DNA from: Mucor racemosus
Taxonomy: Eukaryota; Mucoromycota; Mucoromycetes; Mucorales; Mucoraceae
Assembly: GCA_027405735.1 (NCBI GenBank)
Contig: JAPEHQ010000018.1
Span: 992,001-1,056,000, forward strand
Length of the DNA stretch: 64,000 bases
Reading direction: 5' to 3'
The position numbers and the translations under genes are program-made. Under the pieces are notes generated by a model, which did no database searches, was not told the DNA's origin, and saw only the letters and a program-made list of their open reading frames with translations. Shown in pieces: positions 35,402-47,290 of the stretch (positions are counted from its first letter, which is position 1; each line of letters starts with the position of its first letter).

Positions 35402-36965
35402 TTAGATATCGTTCATTCTGTAAAAATTATGTCTCTTTTGTCTACGATATCTACGGAATAACCAGATACCGAGACATGCAGCTATAAGCACAAACATAAT
35501 CGTGCCTACAGAAATACCTGCAGTTTCTCCTGTAGATAATGTCTTTGTGTATTGACCTCCAGTAATAGAACTACCACCAATAGTACACGCAGATTGAGCA
35601 AATGCTGTGGTGGCCATGTTACCACAACCACCGTAAATCTCAGATGTTATTATACGGCTTGTTGTTTCATTCTTGAATGGAACCAACCAAACAGGAAATT
35701 GAATAGTTTCGGAGCTTGCTGCAATTGCAAAATCAGGATTAAAGAGTTTGATTAAATCTAATAATGCGAGATCGGGACGAGCAGCAGATCTCTGGAACCA
35801 ATCTATGTTAGGTTTGTTTAGTACTTTGCACTTGATAAGAAATTTTCATCTTACCAGATTGGTTATTGCTAGTAATAAGCCCATTGATAGAATAAACATT
35901 ATTGTTGACAATGGCATTTACTTTCTGAATATTGTTTTCTCCAGTGAAATACGTGGAATCAGCTCGAAGCCAATCTGCATAATTAACATTAACAGCACTG
36001 GAATCAATAATGAAATCTGCTCCACGAAGTGCGTTGGCTAAAGGTAATAAGTCGACGGTATAGTTTGTTTTAAATGTATCTCCTTGAGCGACATTGGTGG
36101 ATTTTAATTGACCACCTGCATCTCGACTCAACTGAGAGTAATAAATGCCGCTTTGTACTGTAAATAAGTTGGCAGAAGGTTGAAATGTAGTCCAAGCAAC
36201 AGCTTTTGGTGTAGTAACTGAGCCCACATTGCTCTTGTGGCAATTGTAATTATCAGAAATTTGAGTATAAATTGAAAAAGATTTCAATTCCAAATCAAAG
36301 AATGCACCGATATACATTAACCAAGAGGCTTTCTGATTTTTTTTTAAGTATATACTTGAGTAAAATTACACAAATCCATGCACTCTTTAAACTTACCTGA
36401 AGTGGTGCTAGTGTATCATCATTACCAGAATATGCAACATAAGGAGCGCCAAATGAACTAGCTGTTGAAAAGACCAATTGAGGTGTAGTTGTACTAGTGT
36501 CTGCACTTCCATCCTTGATGCAAGGGGATGTCATGTTAGCTGTATTTGTCTTGGTAATATTATTCTCCAAGCCTAATAATTCAATAAAAGGTACAACACC
36601 ATATGAATCTGCATCGATACTGAATGATTGCACAGGAGTTTGAATAACTGATTCAGAAGAACAGCCTTCAGGCAAATCTTGCTGCCAACCCACCAAACAA
36701 TACGTTTTACCAAGGATAGTATTTGTTACAATTTTATAATAATTTCGATATTCAATTGTAAACCCATTTAAAGTAGCTATCAAATATTTTAGTATAGATG
36801 GTTTTTTTATTTTGCTACAAGAAATAGTTTACCATTTGTAATCACTGTTTTAAAAGCATAATGATCCTCATTTTTATCAAATGGCTGTGATTCGTTAACC
36901 GATTGTTGTTGTGAAAATACTGCTGAAATGAGTGAAGCAAAGGCAAATAGAGAGAATGCCTTCAT
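35402..36965 (-). CDS. Secreted type I membrane protein with a substrate-binding-protein-like domain
   Basis: Complement exons 36965-36833, 36776-36397, 36332-35855 and 35802-35402 encode 463 residues. It starts with a signal peptide (MKAFSLFAFASLISAVFS) and ends with one membrane span near residues 425-446 followed by a basic tail (FRRYRRQKRHNFYRMNDI). The ectodomain has cysteines, several NxT/S sites, and stretches such as SFSIDADSYGVVPFIELLG, SWLMYIGAFFDLE and SDWFQRSAARPDLALLDLIK. The order recalls class III periplasmic metal/cobalamin-binding proteins (helical backbone type): a central SWLMYIGAFFD-like helix, and a final RPDLALLDLI. That similarity is my pattern reading, not a search result. 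It likely sits at the cell surface or in a secretory membrane. Ligand unknown. Confidence 0.72.
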
Positions 36966-37371
36966 TTTTTTTTATATATATATATATTTTTTTTAAAGGA
37001 AAGTAGAGAGAAAAAAAAGGTTGTTTTTACAAGCTAAATTGGATGAGAAAAATTTAGTTTTATATCATTATATATTTAGTCTTGAGGAAACACAAATGGA
37101 TTGCTTGTTGTCCAACGAGAAAATAATGTGCTTATTTGATGTAGGACAACAACAATGTTTTCTTTGTTTTGTTTATAATAAAAACGATTGAATGCATCAA
37201 TGTATGTTTATCTATGAGCAAAAGCATTGTGTAGATGCATTGGTGAGACATTTTCATAAAAATGGAAAACAACAACAATAGTTTTTATTTTATAATATTT
37301 ACAATGTACAATTGGTTGATTGGATTGTTGGTTGTACTACTACTATAACTACTGCTGCAGTTTCTTTTTTT
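36966..37371. other. Intergenic, promoter of the membrane-protein gene
   Basis: AT-rich, with a TA run beside the start at 36965 and a tail-to-head arrangement with the RhoGAP gene downstream of which it lies. Nothing else is seen. Confidence 0.45.
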
Positions 37372-39560
37372 TTATTCTCTAATTCTACCAATAATCTCTT
37401 GTTGGCTATAAGCACAATCTTCTTTTTCGACATTTAACTCAGTTATTAATGTCTTGAGAAACAATTGTTCATATTTAGAATTTTTAAAAATGGTTGTAAG
37501 ATTAACAGAAGGACATCTCAAGAAATTAGGAGCAAAGACCATGGCTAAATTGACTACATTCATTAGGGTATGTTGAATGACTTGAGGGTCAGCAAAGTCC
37601 TGTTTGATTGTTTTTTTTTTTTGTTAGTAAAAAAAAATCTAGAATCAAATCATAATAATAAAATTTACCTGTAAAAATCGTATCATGTATAATGCAATTC
37701 GTCGATTTACATCCGGTAAAGAATTAATAATATCAATAGCTTTTTCTTTATCATGAGCATATTTTATGCAATCATCATAAAGATTAGTTGGTATCAAAGG
37801 TTCAGCAAGATCGCGCAACCAATATTTCAAAAGAGAAGCAGGTACATTAGGATCTTCAATGCCAGTTGAATCATAATTACCGTTTTCAATACGAATACGC
37901 TTAAAGTTTTTTTTGGGCTTAATTAGATGGTTGCACAAAGTTATAAAAAGCAAGCAAACTTACCAATTCGGTAACAGCATCTGCATCTCCAGGTACACGA
38001 AAAATACCTTCTGAAGTGGATCCATTTAAATCATGCACCAATTGTGTTAAAAATGTGACAATTTTGGGTATGAAGAGCGTAGTGTTATCTTTTTGAAGAT
38101 CCATAATGACATCTAATGGTTCTCCAAATACAGAAGGTTTGAAGGGGGCTTCCTAATAAATGTGTTGGCTTTTTTTGTTATTTTTCATAAATAAATACTT
38201 GCCTTGGCTCGTTCAATTTCGGCTGCAGATAGTACTTTTCCTCTTGCACCTCTACTACAGATACGAACTAATTTTGTAGAAACGTATCTACTGAGCACAT
38301 TTAATTGATTTTCTTCTTGATAAAAATGTTGTTGAACAAAACGATGTAAATATGTTTCTAAATCTTTTGAAGGAGGAAATGTAACACTGACAACGCAAAG
38401 AATTTCCCAACCTTTTCTGATGCTATCACTATGACGAAGAATTTAGTATCAAAAAAGAAATCTAAAAAGTAAAAAGAAGCTTACTCTTTGGGATTCTTGT
38501 TCAACTGCCTGCAGATTTGAACATAGATTTCGTCACGCATTTGTCCTTTTGTAATACCACAACTTAATAAGGATTGAAAGCTTTCAATGTAATTAAATGT
38601 TCGGGGTCTTTGTCTATCATTCATCAACATTTGTATAATTTTAAAGCATTTTAATGCATCTTTACTAAACAAGGTTTTGTTGCTGGTTAATAATGGTTGC
38701 TTAATTGAATCTTTTGTCCAACAAAGTAATTCAGTCATTGGTACAGTTCTTCTGAATAATCCTCGTTTATGTGTTGCAAAATATTTATGAGCAAATCCAT
38801 CAATTGAAAATTGATTTATTTCATGTTGTAAACTAGATGGTAAAGAACGTCTTTTTATGTGAATTGGTTAAGAGTGATTACATGGATAAAATAAATGAAA
38901 AAAAAAGGACCAAAAACTTACTTTGAGGCACCAGTCTGTTCCAGCAGATTTGGTTTTTTTAAATCTTCCTGTTCTTCTTCTTTAATTGATTGATTCATGG
39001 GGTTCATTGCAATTGCAGCGCCTTTTTTTTTTTTTTTAATATATGCATTAATACAAATAATAATAATTGAACAATATAAACAACATACCAGGGTTGTTTA
39101 CAGGTGCACTAAATCGATTTTTATTATTAATATTAGTTGTGGTAGTGGTAGTGGTATTAGTAGTTGTAGTTGATATGGTCGATAAGCTAGGTTGACGAAA
39201 ACTAGAAAAAGCGGAGCCAATGGAAGCTCTTGATTTACTAGTAAAACCCTTGGTATTACTAGATAAACTACGATTGCGACGAGGAGAGCCCAATTTCTTA
39301 TAAAGCGAAAATACAGAATGACTTGTAGTTTCTTCTTTAGCTGTTGGTACAGCAGAAGCAACTACTGAGGGCGATATTTTCTGTTCTGAAGCTGCAATAA
39401 AATCAATCCCATCGCTTTCAGATGCTGAACGTTGATGTAAACGCATTCTTGCATTTGGCCCAAGGTCAAGTGATCTGCTGTGTCTTTTTTCTTCAACTAA
39501 ATCATCTTGAAGGGTACCAGCCCCTTCTTCTGTTGTATTGGCAGATATAACCAAAGACAT
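37372..39560 (-). CDS. MyTH4-RhoGAP protein (ARHGAP39/Vilse-like)
   Basis: Complement exons 39560-39089, 39021-38922, 38850-38485, 38428-38203, 38152-37964, 37917-37669 and 37599-37372 encode 609 residues. The first 190 residues are S/T-rich and disordered. A MyTH4 domain (about 205-385) shows FNYIESFQSLLSCGITKGQM, RDEIYVQICRQLNKNP and the SIRKGWEILCVVSVTFPPSK turn. A C-terminal RhoGAP domain (about 398-585) has VFGEPLDVI, EGIFRVPGD with the arginine finger at about R440, PASLLKYWLRDLAEPLIP and NLAMVFAPNFLR. The pairing matches ARHGAP39/Vilse, which inactivates Rac/Cdc42-type GTPases. The metazoan WW domains are not seen. Intron 4 starts with GC (AAG|GCAAGT), the only non-GT donor among the genes here. 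Confidence 0.92.
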
Positions 39561-42129
39561 GTTTATTTTGTGAATTTAAAAAGAGAGAAAAGAAAGAAGA
39601 AAAGAATCTAAACGAGCGCTGTGATTGATTAGAATCACATTTATTCAGCCTCAGTTGTTATTCCAAGTTACCAAATAAAAAATTTGCTAGTCCTCAAATC
39701 AAGGAGGTGCTACCATCTGTTTTTGATATATAGACAGTATTAAACAGAACCAATGAAAATGATCAAAGTATATATCATCCCAGTATTATTAGGACACACA
39801 AAAAAAAAAACAAGACAATTCGCTCAGAGTAACTGTTAAAGGAGTACATTTGTTTGAAACAATCAATATATACATTTACCAGAAACAAAGGATCCGCCTC
39901 CTGTATATCTTTTAATACAGGGATTTGATCTAGTTTCATTCTTTTGCCTTACTTTTTTTTGCTTTTTATCTTTTTTTATTAACATGATTGTGATACGCCT
40001 TTTAAAGTAATACAGAATGTTATTGAGTTTCAATCGAGAATAGGCGGCTTTAGTTCATTTACTACATGATTTGCCAAGCTAATTCAAGAAGCTACTATGC
40101 TTCCGGTCTCAATCTACCGAATGTTTTAAAACTCCGCCCACTTTTTTGGGTAAATATGTAAGGACACTCGAAATAATAACAAGCAACGTGCCAGCAGCTA
40201 CAATAATGTTTCCAATCTGATCATGTCTCAAAGTACCTTTCCTTCCCATCAACAGATTTTAGGAAGCCCGTTGATAACGGATGATTTTGAGTCATTATTC
40301 TACGTTACCAAGAAGCTGTCTCAATCGGACAGGTCCAGGGGGTCTCAGCTCTTAAGAATCGAAACCCAAGGAACCTTCGTGTCCGCGGCAAAAGCCTTAT
40401 GCTATAATGAAACAGAAGTACATAATATAGTGGTTCAACAAATTGATCTATAAACCAGTGTATAAACGAATGTTAATTCTATATAATAACTGAGACACAA
40501 GTGGGCTTCTTACCAATACTAGGAAAAACAGAGCAAACGTGATTTCGGTATGCAATCCCTTTTCGTATAGCACAAAGATGTGATCTTTATTCTTTGTATA
40601 AGCTGCTTAGGAGTAATTCAAGGATTGCAACGTATGGTTTTCAACCTACAAAATTATCGTCAATTAACGCAAATAAAGATATGTCAAACTAGCAACTTAA
40701 AAGATACTTATCTTGAAAACAGATTTTTCCTTTTCTTCTTGTTGGAGAAGGATAATACCATGCTGTAGTTGCTACCTAGTACAGCAAAAGATGTATAGGG
40801 AAGATATACACCACCAATCTTGTAGAAGGAATTGGTCGTCTCCTCAGGAAGAAGAGCAAGCAGTACAAGCATGTTCGCAGCAAGCAAAGATATACCTCGC
40901 AATATCCTGTCTTGGTATACGATTGCTTTTTTTCTTCTTGAACGAGATAGCTACGTTGGTCGATGTGTTAATGTTCCATAGTAGGCGCATCAGGAAAAAA
41001 ATTCCAAAGAAAAAAAATAATAACGTTGCCATTTTTTTCGTATTAAGTGATAACGTCCCCATTAAAAGTGACACTAGAACTACGAAAATATATTTGGTTA
41101 GCGTGAAAAGCAAAAAATCATTGGTCATGTACCTTTGAATTAAAGATCGGCTCAATTTAGTTCATGATTCAGTTATTAAGAGAAATCCAATTTTGGTATA
41201 GATTTGAAATGCATGAAAAGAAATGTAGATATCACGCATTTAGTATAGAAAATGGCGATGGAGATGATGATTGCTTTTTACATGTTCCGCTCCCTCTCTC
41301 TCTCTCTTCTTGGAATAGTGCTTTTAATAATTGAGTAAAAAAAATTGCATATTTGTGTCACCTATCCTGTACATGAAAAAATAATCAAAACGATAATATC
41401 ATTAGTATTACAGTTTATTCACCCCCTTATAATCATTTTATTTATGAAAAGCAAAGTAAATCAATAATATAAATACAGTTAAAATATATCTCTTATTAGG
41501 CATTCCGAGTTCATTGTTGCATTTATCTTTCAAATTACGATTGAGCTAAATATTTTTCATGTGATATATACCTTAGATAGCAGGATATCATATGCATCTG
41601 GAAACGTATATACTTGAAACAATGTATAAATACTGTTAACGACGGATTTCTTCTTTATTTACATGGAGTATCATGAATCATTTCTTGAAACATTTTATAG
41701 ACATTCGAGACATATATCTCTTAATTGTCAAGATATACTCGAGGGTATCTGCATGCATGAAATTGTTATATAGCTTATGTATTCAAGCTCGCACTTGTAG
41801 CAGATAGCCCTTTGATTAAAATACAAAGAGAACATTAGATTGCAGATCTTTTATCAAAAGGTGATAATAGATGTTCTCTTATTTTCGTGCTTTACTGATG
41901 TAATCTCATATTATAAAATATTTGTTACTGTATTTATAAGTACATATCTCTGTTCTGCACCTTGTAGATGCTGAATTCTCTCTTCTTACTAATTAAATAC
42001 AGTTCAAATAGAGCCTTATAATAGCATTCATGCAAACAGTATTAAACTGCAATTCTAACAAATTTTGGTGTATGTATTCTAATCTTCAAATTATCTTATT
42101 TATAATTAACATTACCAATGTATACATGC
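39561..42129. other. Gene-poor region with a possible small ORF
   Basis: 2.5 kb between the RhoGAP start and a dynein-fragment repeat. A small ORF at 40223-40453 is listed separately. Other frames (40713-41138 + and 40844-41155 -) overlap each other on opposite strands and show no motif. A CTCTCT tract lies near 41290-41310. Confidence 0.45.
40223..40453 (+). CDS. Hypothetical 76-residue ORF
   Basis: ATG-started frame in a patch less AT-rich than its surroundings. It contains ITDDFESLFYVTKKLS, which faintly recalls the DDLESF(F/Y)YV motif in the C-terminal lobe of fungal FunK1-type kinases. Without the rest of the kinase it could only be a relic. It may equally be a chance frame. Confidence 0.25.
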   Translation: MSQSTFPSHQQILGSPLITDDFESLFYVTKKLSQSDRSRGSQLLRIETQGTFVSAAKALCYNETEVHNIVVQQIDL

Positions 42130-43060
42130 GATACTAATTCATTAAAAAATTGCAAAAGCGAGCCCGTAGAGCGACGCCATAATTGAGCATAACACGATCG
42201 AACAGTTAAGTCTCTTATACTATGGTATATATCTAAGATTTAAATGAAAATGCGTTTTTTTTTATGATTTTTCGTATATTTAACCATGTACGGTCTGAAA
42301 ATTCAGACTTTGTAGCGGACATTTTCGGGGCTCATTTCATCCTTACCAACACTCATGATTTTGATCAAAAATCAGAAAAATCAAATTTTGATACCAAAAT
42401 CAACGTTTAAATACACTACATTGTGAGAGAAAATTGTAGCTATAACTAATACGCATTCTATAAAAGCTTAATATTAAATATTAAGTAATGAAACTTTGTA
42501 CTTTTGCCCCAAAAACGGTTTTTTGATTAAAGGATTTTCATGTAATATTTTGCAATAAAAATGTTTGCTATTTTTGATTGAACAAATAGAGCGCTAAATT
42601 CTCTGTAGTTATGTATTTTTTGTTTTTATAATTGGTGGTATAATTAACTCTAGATTTGCAAAATCAGAAAAAAAAATTAAAAAATGTCAAAATTGATGAT
42701 CTGGACAAGAATAATTTTGAAATTAATATTCCGCTTATAAGCCTTGTAAGTCTTAAAAATAAGAGATTTTATAATACTTGAGAACTTTTTCAAGAATTTA
42801 CAATGCTGCACCCACTTGATTCAAGCTTATTACTGTAAATCTTTATACATGCTAATATTGTGTGGTAGTTTATTTGATGATAATATAGCCTTATTCTATA
42901 ATTATTGAGCTAGAGGTAATTTACATTAGGTTTTAGTCTTACCTCTCCAATATTATAGACATAAACATGGCCATCGCTGGAACCTATTGCCACCTTTTTA
43001 TCCTCTTTGTCGCAAGCTAATTTCTTCAATGCTTTACCAGAACAAACTTACTTTTGACCT
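42130..43060 (-). repeat. Dynein-fragment repeat, copy 5
   Basis: Minus-strand copy. The complement of about 42946-43046 reads KKLACDKEDKKVAIGSSDG then HVYVYNIGE. As in copy 4, the first half of the dynein piece is absent and the fragment joins the neighbouring repeat segment through a GTCAAAAGTAAG joint. The 0.8-kb non-coding part includes the perfect palindrome GTCTGAAAATTCAGAC near 42293. Confidence 0.77.
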
Positions 43061-43960
43061 ATGAAAATTAATTTATTAGTAAAATCAATTATTAATAACA
43101 AGCTAATTAGTAATAATTATGGCGTACCTTTGAGAGTTGGTAGTGGTATACAAGTCAACATTTCGTTTCCTCTCCTTGGCTGTTTTTTGCCACTAAATAA
43201 AAACAAATATTTTTAGAAACTAAATAGGTTGACATAAGTTTATTTATTTATTCAAATCAAATGAATACTACACATACTTTTATAATCACTAATTTTTCAG
43301 CAGGTAGATATCAATTTTAGACCAAAAAAGCATTGATTATAATGAAGATGATGGAACAAAACGACTAAGTCTTGGTTGCTGTGTTTGTTCGAGAAAAATA
43401 TTATAACGAGCCCTAAAATTTACAGTTAATAATTTATTTCCAAATTAACAATAGGAAAAACATGTAATTGCACCTGGTACTTGATTTCAGTTTATAAAAA
43501 AATATTAGTCTTTTTGTTGTAGTTTTAAACATAAATAAAAGAGCTGAGGAAAGAGTAGGGAAGAAAAAAGACTTTGTGTGTTACAAACAGGAATTGACAA
43601 AGGCATAAATACTTTTCGTGTCACCAAACAGGTTGTTGTTGTTGTTTCCAATTGGTCTCCGAAAGAAGAAGAACATGGGCAGAACTCTTTCAAACCCTAA
43701 ATTTCAAATTGATATATCTCGTCAATAAGGCAATTTTGTTAAATCAGAGTAACTCACATCTGCTTTAAACTGTTCAAATTATCTTCGCTATTAATTATAT
43801 TATGATTGATATACTTTAATAAATTGACTAAAAAACCTTGATCTCATTGCTCTGCTCATCTGATCTGCATAAAATTTTTTATTCTGCCCATCTATACAGA
43901 TCACTATGCCCACGGTGGGAAGCATATTTCAGCCGTAGTAAAATAGATGGTATCTCGTTT
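43061..43960 (-). repeat. Repeat segment related to the inverted-repeat arms
   Basis: Diverged copy of about 5800-6930: same order of words (TGGTAGTGGTATACAAG, ACATGTAATTG, AGAGCTGAGGAAAGAGT) and the TCTGCCCATC...CCCACGG cluster at 43880-43920. It lies beside dynein copy 5 as 23145-23790 lies beside copy 4, so the two make one compound repeat. Confidence 0.65.
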
Positions 43961-44740
43961 AAGTCCGTCAAATAAATAAATACGCTTATACATAGTAGGT
44001 TTTGACAAGTGTTGTAATGTATGATACTTTTTATTTATTCTATACCATATCAACAACCAGATGCAGGGTCGACACCGGCTGTGCTTGAACTGATATAAAA
44101 ATTTAGCTTCTTCATTGAATTAGGCCCACCACTGTCGTTAGTAATAACATAATATGACGTACTATATATGGTCTTAATAATGTTAAGTTAATTAAATCAA
44201 TTATCCTGGGTACAGAACTACTCCAAATTTTTTGGTTTTTAAATTTTGGTTGATGAATTTGAGAAAAATGCTGCTAATTATTGCATTGAAAATAAAATTT
44301 CGGAATAAAATTCGTTATTGAAAAAGAGCTTTTATGTATAAAAGTAAACAAAGGGTGAGTTAGATGTGATTTCTATCTCTGTGAACTTCTTCCTCATACC
44401 TTTCTAGAAGCTAATAAAAAAAGGCACCTGACACATATTCGCATGTTTAAATTAAGATAATTGAACTATAAAATCTGAATGAACAGAGATATTGGAATTG
44501 CCTTTTTCATAAAGATGACAATTATTATTGTACATTACAATTTTATAAAAGTACTGAGAAAATTATTCTTGAAAAATAATATGAAAATATGTAGTCCGCA
44601 AAATGGTAAAAAAGTACAGCATATCATATGCATTTGTCATGTTAATTATAATAATGCAATGAGACAAATACAGTTATAAGTTAAAAGACAACGGTTATTA
44701 AGTTTGACATTTAAGAAGATCTAATATTTATACTATTATT
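43961..44740. other. AT-rich, no gene recognised
   Basis: Short frames only. GGTCGACACCGGC near 44070 recalls the TGTCGAGCC fold-back ends but is not an inverted repeat here. Confidence 0.4.
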
Positions 44741-44822
44741 ATTGTGTAACAAAAGTGTTAGAACCTCTACGACACATTAATGAAAAAGGAAAAAAATTGC
44801 TAGACATGCAAAGCTTACTGAG

Positions 44823-44997
44823 AAAAAAAGGAGGATCATATTCGATGAGAAGCAAGGTCATCGGAGATTCTCTTTCGAAATTCATATCAATCCTGATGCC
44901 AAAGGTCTTCCCCTTTGGCGGGTTTGAACTCACAAATACGTATGCCGCACTCAATTTACAACGCATGCGTTACCCATTGAGCTAGACACTCTCCTAA
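44823..44997 (-). ncRNA. tRNA-like Pol III unit (possible SINE head or decayed tRNA)
   Basis: On the complement an A-box TAGCTCAATGGG (44973-44984) and a B-box-like GAGTTCAAACC (44921-44931) are about 41 bp apart, the spacing of tRNA genes. Between them TTGTAAA could be a tyrosine-type anticodon loop. The stems do not close properly: the T-arm and acceptor arms do not pair, so it is not a working tRNA. Directly after it is a strong hairpin GCCAAAGG/CCTTTGGC (44898-44919), and T7 (44823-44829) would terminate Pol III. A tRNA-derived SINE or a pseudo-tRNA is the likely reading. Confidence 0.5.
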
Positions 44998-45440
44998 GGT
45001 CTACAATTTTAATTCCCGTACTTGTGAACGTGTATTTGTCAGTTTTTTTTAATATTTTGAAGAATTTAGCAAATTAAAGTGTATTATTTCTTCTTGGAAA
45101 TGATAGTAGAGCTTCCAGAAATTGGTAGCAGACATCATCTGGAAAAAATGCCTATTTTTCATGCAGATATAAGCAAAATTCAATGTTAATACCTTAATAT
45201 TAAACTGCATAACACAAAAATTGAATATGGATGAATGTAAAGCAATATTTGCCAAAATGGGAGTTAGTATAATAACATGAGCTACAACGCACAGAAACTC
45301 AAGTGATATTCAACAGATGCGGCTGCATTGGAAAATTCAGTTTTTAGGCGTAGAAACACCTAGAATTATACTGGAAAACCAAAGTACGCATTATTCATCA
45401 AACTAAAGACAGACACCAACTTTCGAATCCACCAGTGTTA
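44998..45440. other. AT-rich, no gene recognised
   Basis: No supported frame or repeat was noticed between the tRNA-like unit and dynein copy 6. Confidence 0.4.
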
Positions 45441-45833
45441 AATGCAGATATCAATTATAAGATCTCTACCAATGCAAAATAGTAATATGATACACTGTAT
45501 GAATCCATCAGTTTGACAATTATAATCAATGGTAATAATAATAATAATGATAATAAATAGGATGACGTTTTTAAAGTAACAACGGGAGAAAATACAACTG
45601 ATAAAAAACTGATACCCACTGTATATCAAGGTCAAGATTGATAAAAAAAGGTACTTTCATTGTGTGGTAAACATCGCGACATTTTGATGGATAGAAATTA
45701 CAGGACCAAGGTGTTATGTTTGCTTCAGGATTTTCAAAAGGGTTCAAAAGCATTCTTCATTAAACTCAACTAGATGTTGAATGCTCACCATATGCGATTA
45801 GTATCATTTTGTCTTTTATTTAATTGCTGTATT

Positions 45834-46153
45834 TGTAGCAAACTACATACACCAAGTTTGTTTAGTAATCAAATTGATCTTAGTCGACATCTAAGATCTA
45901 ATAACTTTAAATCGCAAAAACCTTAAAATGTCAAATTGTACCACTGGTACTTCCAAACTAGGAACTAAACCATGAAGATCTTGCTTCAAGATCTTATTAC
46001 TACTGTATTCTCAATAGGATTAGAAAATAGTATATATATCGCAAAGGCTATAATAATCCATAAACCTTTGCTTTACTTTATATCTTAATAAATATCAAAG
46101 AGTTATAATTGTATTCGCAATGCTTTTTTTGTTTAATTACTATTTTTGTAGCA
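45834..46153 (+). mobile_element. Solo LTR, family D (320 bp)
   Basis: Begins TGTAGCAAACTAC, ends TTTTTGTAGCA, and is flanked by the exact 5-bp repeat GTATT (45829-45833 and 46154-46158). The empty site is visible in dynein copy 3 at about 20372 (GCTGTATTATC). A second copy is at 52372-52692. Confidence 0.9.
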
Positions 46154-46234
46154 GTATTATTAAAAATCAAGCTTTTCATAGCCTATAACAGTGACGATGG
46201 GATGTTTCTGATTTCAGATTGGCGGCATTTATTA

Positions 46235-46448
46235 TAATAAGTCGGACTGATGATACATTTGATAAAACTGTTGATGGAACAAGTCAATTTAATTTATGGA
46301 ATTTGAATAGCAATACCGAGAAACCATTTTAAGTACGTAAGTTAGTTCTGGTAAAGGATTGAATGAATTAGCTTGGGTCAAAGAGGATAAAAAGGTGGCA
46401 GTAAGTTCCAGCGATGGCCATGTTTATGTTTATAATATTGGAGAGGAG
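46235..46448 (+). pseudogene. Dynein intermediate chain fragment (relic)
   Basis: The copy closest to the family consensus in the first half (VDGTSQFNLWNLN). It has a TAA in place of the residue after ST and further substitutions. It ends at GE, followed by a duplicated GAGGTAAGA donor-like site. Confidence 0.78.
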
Positions 46449-47290
46449 GTAAGACTAAAACGTAATGTAAATTACCTCTAGCGCAATAATTATAAAGTAA
46501 GATTATATTATCATCAAATAAACTACCACACAATATTAACATGTATAATTATTTACAGCAATAAGCTTGAATCAAGTGGGTGCAGCATTGTAAATTCTTG
46601 AAAAAGTTCTCAAGTATTATAAAATCTCTTATTTTTAAGACTTACAAGGCTTATAAGCGGAATATTAATTTCAAAATTATTCTTGTCCAGATCATCAATT
46701 TTGACATTTTTTAATTTTTTTTTCTGATTTTGCAAATCTAGAGTTAATTATACTACCAGTTATAAAAACAAAAAATATACACATATGCAGAGTTTAGCGC
46801 TCTATTTGCTCAATAAAAAACAACAAATATTTTTATTGCAAAATATTACATGAAAATCTTTTAATCAAAAAACCGTTTTTGGGACAAAAGTGCAAACTTT
46901 TATTACTTAACATTTAATATTAAACATTTATAAGATGTAAATTAGTTATATCTACAATTTTCTCTCATAATGTAGTGTATATAAGCGTTGATTTTGGTAT
47001 CAAAATTTGATTTTTCTGTTTTTTTATCAAAATCATGAGTGTTGGTAAGGATGAAATGAGCCCCGAAAATGTCCGCTACAAAATCTGAATTTTCAGACTG
47101 CACATGGTTAAATATAAAAAAACGTTGAAAAAAAACGCTTTTTTATTTAAAACTTAGATATAGTATCACAGTATATAAGAGACCTGACCGTTCGACCTAC
47201 CCAGGATCAATTATGGCGTCTCCCTGCGGGCTAGATTCTGCAATTTTTTTCAATGAATGTATGATATAACAGATAGCTTTTTGAGTCTTA

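Larger units (their letters stand above)
45590..47290 (+). repeat. Dynein-fragment repeat, copy 6
   Basis: Plus-strand copy. Leading sequence 45590-45833 matches about 2000-2070 and 4840-4930 (complement). It is interrupted by a family D solo LTR (45834-46153) and continues from 46154. The relic (about 46235-46448) reads DDTFDKTVDGTSQFNLWNLN then NTEKPF, and later KEDKKVAVSSSDGH, VYVYNIGE. The in-frame stop before the second half is present. The conserved non-coding tail ends near 47290. Confidence 0.8.

Noticed and set aside
40708..41155. Overlapping frames on both strands as genes
   Set aside because: No motif, low-complexity lysine/phenylalanine codons from A/T runs, and no splice or start support.
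44917..44997. A functional tyrosine tRNA gene
   Set aside because: The A-box and anticodon-like loop fit, but the T-stem, acceptor stem and anticodon stem do not pair, even allowing an intron.
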